Assembly (NCBI GenBank): GCA_009885595.1
Contig: VFKJ01000687.1
Coordinates: 1 to 8,860, forward strand
Length of the DNA: 8,860 nucleotides
Source of the DNA: Myxococcales bacterium
GTDB lineage: Bacteria; Myxococcota; Myxococcia; Myxococcales; Myxococcaceae
Direction of reading: 5' to 3'
Part shown: piece by piece, positions 5,919 to 8,860 of the stretch
Position numbering within the stretch: the first letter of the stretch is position 1
Layout of the letters: every line of letters starts with the position of its first letter
Translations under genes and position numbers: made by a program
The notes under the pieces: model-generated
What the model was told of the DNA's origin: nothing
Databases searched by the model: none
Seen by the model: only the letters and a program-made list of their open reading frames with translations

Positions 5919-7175
5919 GTGCGGCTCGAGCTCCTCGTCGAGCGGTTGGGGAACTCGGGTGACGGCGTGGCCCAGTACGAGGGCCGCGCCGTTTTCATTG
6001 CGGGTGCGCTGCCAGGCGAGCGCGTGCTGGCCGAGGTGGTCGAGGCGGGCAAGGCGCTGCGCGGCGAGCTGGTGGAGCTGCTGGTGCAAAGCCCTGTCCG
6101 GCGGACCCCGGTGTGCCCGCTCGCCGATCGCTGCGGCGGCTGTGACTGGATGCACCTGCAGGACGAGGCGCAGCTGCGGCACAAGCAGGAGATCGTGCTC
6201 TCGTCGCTCGAGCACCTGGGCGCCGTGGAGCGGGGTTCCTTCGAGCTGTTGCCCACGGTGAGCTCTGGGGCCCCGGTGGGCTATCGGCGGCGCGCGGTGC
6301 TGCACCCCGTGGGCGCGGCGCTGGGCTTTCACGGGAAGGGCTCGCACCAGCGAATCGAGGTCAGATACTGCCCCGCGCTCACCCGGCCCCTCGCGGAGTT
6401 TCCGGCGGTGCTGGCGGCGCGGCTGGGCGCGAACACCCTCAAGGAGCTCGAGGAGGTGCGGCTGCTGGAGTGCGAGGGGCGGGTGGCGGTGAGCCTGCAC
6501 TTCAAGGCGCAGCTGCGGCCCCGGCATCGCGACGCGGTGAACCTGCTGCTGCGCGACGGGCTGATCGACGGGGCGATCCTGCAGCCGGGGGAAGGGAAGG
6601 GCCAGGCTGAGCTGCTCGGCCAACCCGTGCTCGAGGAAGACGGCGTGCTGCACCGGCCCGACGGCTTCGCGCAGGCGAACGTCGAGGTGAACCGGCGGCT
6701 GGTGCAGGCGGCGGTGGAGTTGCTCGAGCTGCGCGCGGCCGATCGCGTGCTCGAGCTGTTCTCCGGCAACGGCAACTTCACCTTCCGCATCGCGCCGTCG
6801 GTGACCCAGGTGGTGGCGGTGGAGTCGGCGGCGCTCTCGGTGGCCCTGGCGCAGCAGGCGGCGCTCAAGCGCGCGGTGACGAACGTGCGGTTGGTGCAGG
6901 GGGACTCGGAGAAGATCGCGGACGGGCTGGTGCGCGAGGGGGCGCGGTTCGAGCGGCTGCTCGTCGATCCCCCGCGCTCGGGTGCGCCGGGGGTGGGGCG
7001 GTGGGCAGCGGGGTTGTTGGCGGAGCGGGTGGTGTACGTGGCCTGCGATCCGACCAGCCTCGCGCGCGACGCGAAGGAGTTGGTGGCGCGCGGCTATCAA
7101 CCGCTGGCGTTGCAGCTGTTCGACTTGTTCCCGCAGACGCATCACGTCGAAGCGTTGATGGTCTTCAGCCGCTAG
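5919..7175 (+). CDS. TrmA/RumA-family RNA (uracil-5-)-methyltransferase, iron-sulfur type
   Basis: This 418-residue enzyme is predicted to use S-adenosylmethionine to methylate C5 of a uridine, probably in 23S rRNA. Residues 1-58 look like a TRAM RNA-binding domain. Cysteines C66, C72, C75 (CPLADRCGGC) and C151 match the C-x5-C-x2-C...C iron-sulfur pattern of RumA/RlmD. The catalytic domain shows FAQANVEVN (250-258), the SAM-binding ELFSGNGNFT (279-288), LLVDPPRSG (347-355), nucleophile C376 in VACDPTSLARD, and the likely general base E411 in HVEAL. All expected residues are intact. The start is GTG at 5919, four bases after the PilZ stop, with the PilZ 3' end (AAGAAG) serving as ribosome binding site. 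The cluster argues for an RlmD/RlmC-like enzyme rather than TrmA, which lacks it; the exact target uridine cannot be decided, so no symbol is given. Confidence 0.92.
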   Translation: MRLELLVERLGNSGDGVAQYEGRAVFIAGALPGERVLAEVVEAGKALRGELVELLVQSPVRRTPVCPLADRCGGCDWMHLQDEAQLRHKQEIVLSSLEHLGAVERGSFELLPTVSSGAPVGYRRRAVLHPVGAALGFHGKGSHQRIEVRYCPALTRPLAEFPAVLAARLGANTLKELEEVRLLECEGRVAVSLHFKAQLRPRHRDAVNLLLRDGLIDGAILQPGEGKGQAELLGQPVLEEDGVLHRPDGFAQANVEVNRRLVQAAVELLELRAADRVLELFSGNGNFTFRIAPSVTQVVAVESAALSVALAQQAALKRAVTNVRLVQGDSEKIADGLVREGARFERLLVDPPRSGAPGVGRWAAGLLAERVVYVACDPTSLARDAKELVARGYQPLALQLFDLFPQTHHVEALMVFSR

Positions 7176-7180
7176 CCTGT

Positions 7181-7218
7181 CTCCCTCTCCCCCGCGGGGG
7201 AGAGGGTCGGGGAGAGGG
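7181..7218 (+). repeat. Palindromic repeat, copy 1
   Basis: The core 7183-7206 is a perfect 24-bp palindrome (ccctctcccccg followed directly by its reverse complement), followed by TCGGGGAGAGGG. The 38-bp unit recurs in reverse orientation at 7697-7734 with a single mismatch. It starts six bases after the methyltransferase stop. As RNA it would give a strong stem without a T-run, so it may end or protect the methyltransferase transcript. Intergenic repeats of this look are common in high-GC proteobacterial genomes. Confidence 0.85.
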
Positions 7219-7238
7219 CTTGCCAAATCGTCGAGCGC

Positions 7239-7541
7239 TCAGCGCCCGACCAAGCGAACCACCCACCACGTCAAGCAGCCAGACGCGACAGGCGCGCACA
7301 GGATGAGGACGGAGCCCAACCTGAGCGACGCTTCCCCCAGGCGGGCGCGAAGACGACTCGGTTTGACGGGGTCCACCAACGCCAGGGGGCTCGCGAACCC
7401 GGCGAAGGTGAGGGCTCCCGTCACCAGCCCGCCCGCGCCCCCGAGCACGAGCCCCACCAGGCCGTGCTGAGCGCCGGTGGCGGCGCCGGTGATCGCGCCG
7501 ATGACGAGGGAGAGAAACGCACAGGGGGCGGTAAGCGACAC
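7239..7541 (-). CDS. Small glycine-rich membrane protein of unknown function
   Basis: I do not recognise this gene. It encodes 100 residues with three probable membrane helices: about 5-24, 28-50 and 75-96. The first contains a glycine zipper, G15-x3-G19-x3-G23, and the second is also glycine-rich (GGAGG at 34-38), features known to allow tight helix packing. A basic loop (KPSRLRAR, 60-67) lies between helices 2 and 3, and the end is WWVVRLVGR. The start is GTG at 7539-7541, and no Shine-Dalgarno sequence is evident. Strong third-position G/C throughout this frame supports true coding. The gene is alone on the minus strand between two plus-strand genes, and inverted copies of a 38-bp repeat bracket it. 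A chance ORF in GC-rich DNA is the main alternative. Confidence 0.55.
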   Translation of the reverse strand: MSLTAPCAFLSLVIGAITGAATGAQHGLVGLVLGGAGGLVTGALTFAGFASPLALVDPVKPSRLRARLGEASLRLGSVLILCAPVASGCLTWWVVRLVGR

Positions 7542-7696
7542 GACTCAGTTCGGTGCGGGCCGCGTGCCATGCGAATTTCGAGCGCGCGGGGCACCCGTCT
7601 GACTCTGCCGCTGACAGTCTGACGGCGTTGCGGCTTCGAGGATGGTCAACCTGGCAACGAGCTGCTGCGGGTGACGGCGGACTGAACGGGTTCTAC
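7542..7696. other. Intergenic stretch between the small membrane gene and repeat copy 2
   Basis: No credible coding frame is seen. It contains two direct copies of GTCTGAC (7597-7603 and 7617-7623) spaced 20 bp apart. A promoter for the minus-strand gene or for the VWA gene could lie here, but no convincing -35/-10 pair stands out. Confidence 0.4.
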
Positions 7697-7734
7697 CCCT
7701 CACCCCGACCCTCTCCCCCGCGGGGGAGAGGGAG
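7697..7734 (-). repeat. Palindromic repeat, copy 2 (inverted)
   Basis: This is the reverse-orientation partner of 7181-7218, matching at 37 of 38 positions, with the 24-bp perfect palindrome at 7709-7732. It lies 10 bp before the AAGAGG ribosome binding site of the VWA gene, so in a transcript that crosses it the hairpin would sit in the 5' leader. Confidence 0.85.
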
Positions 7735-7744
7735 GCATTGGTGT

Positions 7745-7750
7745 AAGAGG
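7745..7750 (+). promoter_or_regulatory. Ribosome binding site that sets the VWA gene start
   Basis: AAGAGG lies six bases before the GTG at 7757. The reading frame is also open further upstream, but codons there contain no ATG or GTG within the leader, so this site decides the start. The nearby GTG at 7750 is in another frame. Confidence 0.6.
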
Positions 7751-7756
7751 TGTCGC

Positions 7757-8860
7757 GTGGAGCAGCGCATCGTCGAGTTCGTCGAGGTCCTGAGGCAGAA
7801 CGGCCTCAAGGTCGCCATCAGCGAGGCGAACGACGCGGTGCGCGCCCTCGCGGAAGTAGGCGTCGACGAGCGCGAGCTCACCCGCGCCACCTTGAAGGCC
7901 ACCCTCTGCAAGCGCGCGCAAGACGTGGTGCTCTTCGACAAGGCCTTCGACTTCTTCTTCGCAGGCGCCGCCCGCACCTTGGAGAACATCGAGAAGTCCC
8001 TGCTGGCCCGCATCGAGGAAGAAGGCCTGCTGGGCGAAGACGAGCTCAAGATGATCGTCTGGATGCTCGACCGCCTGGCCGGCCAGATGTCGCCGCTCAC
8101 CGCCGCGGCGATGCAGGGCAACCGCGGCGGCCTCGCGCAGATCTTCCGCCAGGCCTCGCTGCAGTTGGACTTCTCCCGCCTGCAGAACGCCCTGCAGACG
8201 GGCTTCTACAGCCGCCGCCTGCTCACCGCCGCCGGCGCCGAGAACATGCGCAGTGACCTCGAGAGCATCGGGAAAGAGCTCGCCGCCCGGGGGCTCTCCG
8301 AGCGCTCGGTGGAGGTCGTCTCGCGCCACCTCTCCTCCGCGCTGCGCAAGGTCGAAGAAGCGGCGCGCCTCGAGGTGCAGCGCCAGTCGAACGCGCGGCT
8401 CAAGAAGGCGAGCGCCAGCGTGGAAGACAAGGCGCTCCACACCCTCTCGCGGCAGGAGGTCGAGCTGGCCCAGCGCGCCGTGCGCGCCCTCGCCGAGAAG
8501 CTCAAGGCCCGGCTCGTCCGCCGGCAGCGCTCGAAGCGAAAGGGCCAGCTCAACCCTCGCCGCACGCTGCGAAAGAACCTCACCACGGGCGGCATTCCCA
8601 TGGTGCCGCAGTTCCGCACCCGCCGGCCGCAGCGGCCCGACGTGGTGGTGCTGTGCGACGTGTCCGACTCGGTGCGCAACGCCTCGCGGCTGATGCTGCT
8701 GTTCACCTGGTCGCTCCAGTCGCTCTTCACCCGGGTGCGCAGCTTCATCTTCGTCTCCGAGTTGGGGGAGGTGACGAAGCACTTCAAAGACGCGAAGCCC
8801 GAAGACGCGCTCGAGGCCGCGCTCTCCGGCGACGTGATCTCGCTCTCGTCGAACTCGAAC
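7757..8860 (+). CDS. CoxE-like VWA-domain protein (3' end outside window)
   Basis: The frame opens with GTG at 7757 and runs without a stop for 368 codons to the window edge. The first 250 residues are helical and charged, with no signal peptide. A basic block RRQRSKRKGQLNPRRTLRKNL (about 255-275) precedes the von Willebrand factor A fold, where DVVVLCDVSDS (295-305) supplies the DxSxS metal-ion (MIDAS) motif: D301, S303, S305. The RRTLRKNLTTGG element before the VWA fold is characteristic of the CoxE-like family (COG3552). Members usually act in the cytoplasm with a MoxR-type AAA+ ATPase to mature or remodel a target protein, often a metalloenzyme. No such ATPase lies within the window upstream, and the downstream side is not visible. 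The family call is good; the partner and target are unknown. Confidence 0.85.
   Translation, partial: MEQRIVEFVEVLRQNGLKVAISEANDAVRALAEVGVDERELTRATLKATLCKRAQDVVLFDKAFDFFFAGAARTLENIEKSLLARIEEEGLLGEDELKMIVWMLDRLAGQMSPLTAAAMQGNRGGLAQIFRQASLQLDFSRLQNALQTGFYSRRLLTAAGAENMRSDLESIGKELAARGLSERSVEVVSRHLSSALRKVEEAARLEVQRQSNARLKKASASVEDKALHTLSRQEVELAQRAVRALAEKLKARLVRRQRSKRKGQLNPRRTLRKNLTTGGIPMVPQFRTRRPQRPDVVVLCDVSDSVRNASRLMLLFTWSLQSLFTRVRSFIFVSELGEVTKHFKDAKPEDALEAALSGDVISLSSNSN

Noticed and set aside
5757..7226. Long minus-strand open frame of 489 codons opposite the PilZ and methyltransferase genes
   Set aside because: The opposite strand encodes two proteins with intact catalytic or binding motifs, while this product is His/Arg/Gln-rich with no domain.
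7181..7734. Insertion sequence or CRISPR made from the 38-bp repeats
   Set aside because: There are only two copies, in opposite orientation, with no transposase, no regular spacers and no visible target-site duplication.
7700..8782. Minus-strand open frame of 360 codons opposite the VWA gene
   Set aside because: The plus strand here encodes a CoxE-like protein with a MIDAS motif and a ribosome binding site. The minus product is compositionally biased and has no recognisable motif.

Overview
The window is high-GC, densely coded bacterial DNA with strong G/C preference at third codon positions. The gene content fits a delta-type proteobacterium, most likely a member of Myxococcota: a stand-alone CheY-like receiver, a MASE1 hybrid sensor kinase, a short PilZ protein of the kind that is abundant in myxobacteria, and a CoxE-type VWA protein. 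The phylum is an inference from gene content and composition. No rRNA, tRNA, CRISPR array, phage gene or transposase is visible.

Layout from left to right. (1) 1-165 is unassigned and possibly holds the tail of an upstream gene. (2) 166-573 (+) is a single-domain response regulator. (3) 673-1851 (+) is an acetyl-CoA acetyltransferase (thiolase) with a good promoter candidate and ribosome binding site. (4) 1878-4037 (-) is a 719-residue MASE1 / histidine kinase / receiver protein. It converges on the thiolase over a shared hairpin and diverges from the next operon. (5) 4135-4833 and 4845-5501 (+) are the A and B subunits of a succinyl-CoA:3-oxoacid CoA-transferase. (6) 5531-5914 and 5919-7175 (+) are a PilZ-domain protein and a TrmA/RumA-family 23S rRNA (or tRNA) m5U methyltransferase, only 4 bp apart. 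(7) 7239-7541 (-) is a small glycine-rich membrane protein, enclosed by two inverted copies of a 38-bp palindromic repeat (7181-7218 and 7697-7734). (8) 7757-8860 (+) is a CoxE-like VWA protein cut off by the window end. It starts at GTG.

Functionally, the thiolase and the CoA-transferase make a complete ketone-body (acetoacetate) oxidation route. The transferase moves CoA from succinyl-CoA to acetoacetate, and the thiolase splits acetoacetyl-CoA into two acetyl-CoA. The two halves sit on either side of an antisense membrane sensor kinase, and a receiver-only protein lies upstream. This recalls the pairing of AtoS/AtoC with ato genes in E. coli, but neither signalling protein here carries a DNA-binding domain, so any regulatory link is a hypothesis. 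The thiolase and transferase leaders share a TTGAANTCGA box at nearly the same distance from the start codon.

I did not find a clearly new multi-gene system. The points most worth a second look are the metabolic module split by a sensor kinase, the shared leader box, a hairpin that would hold part of the kinase start codon, and the repeat-bracketed small membrane gene.
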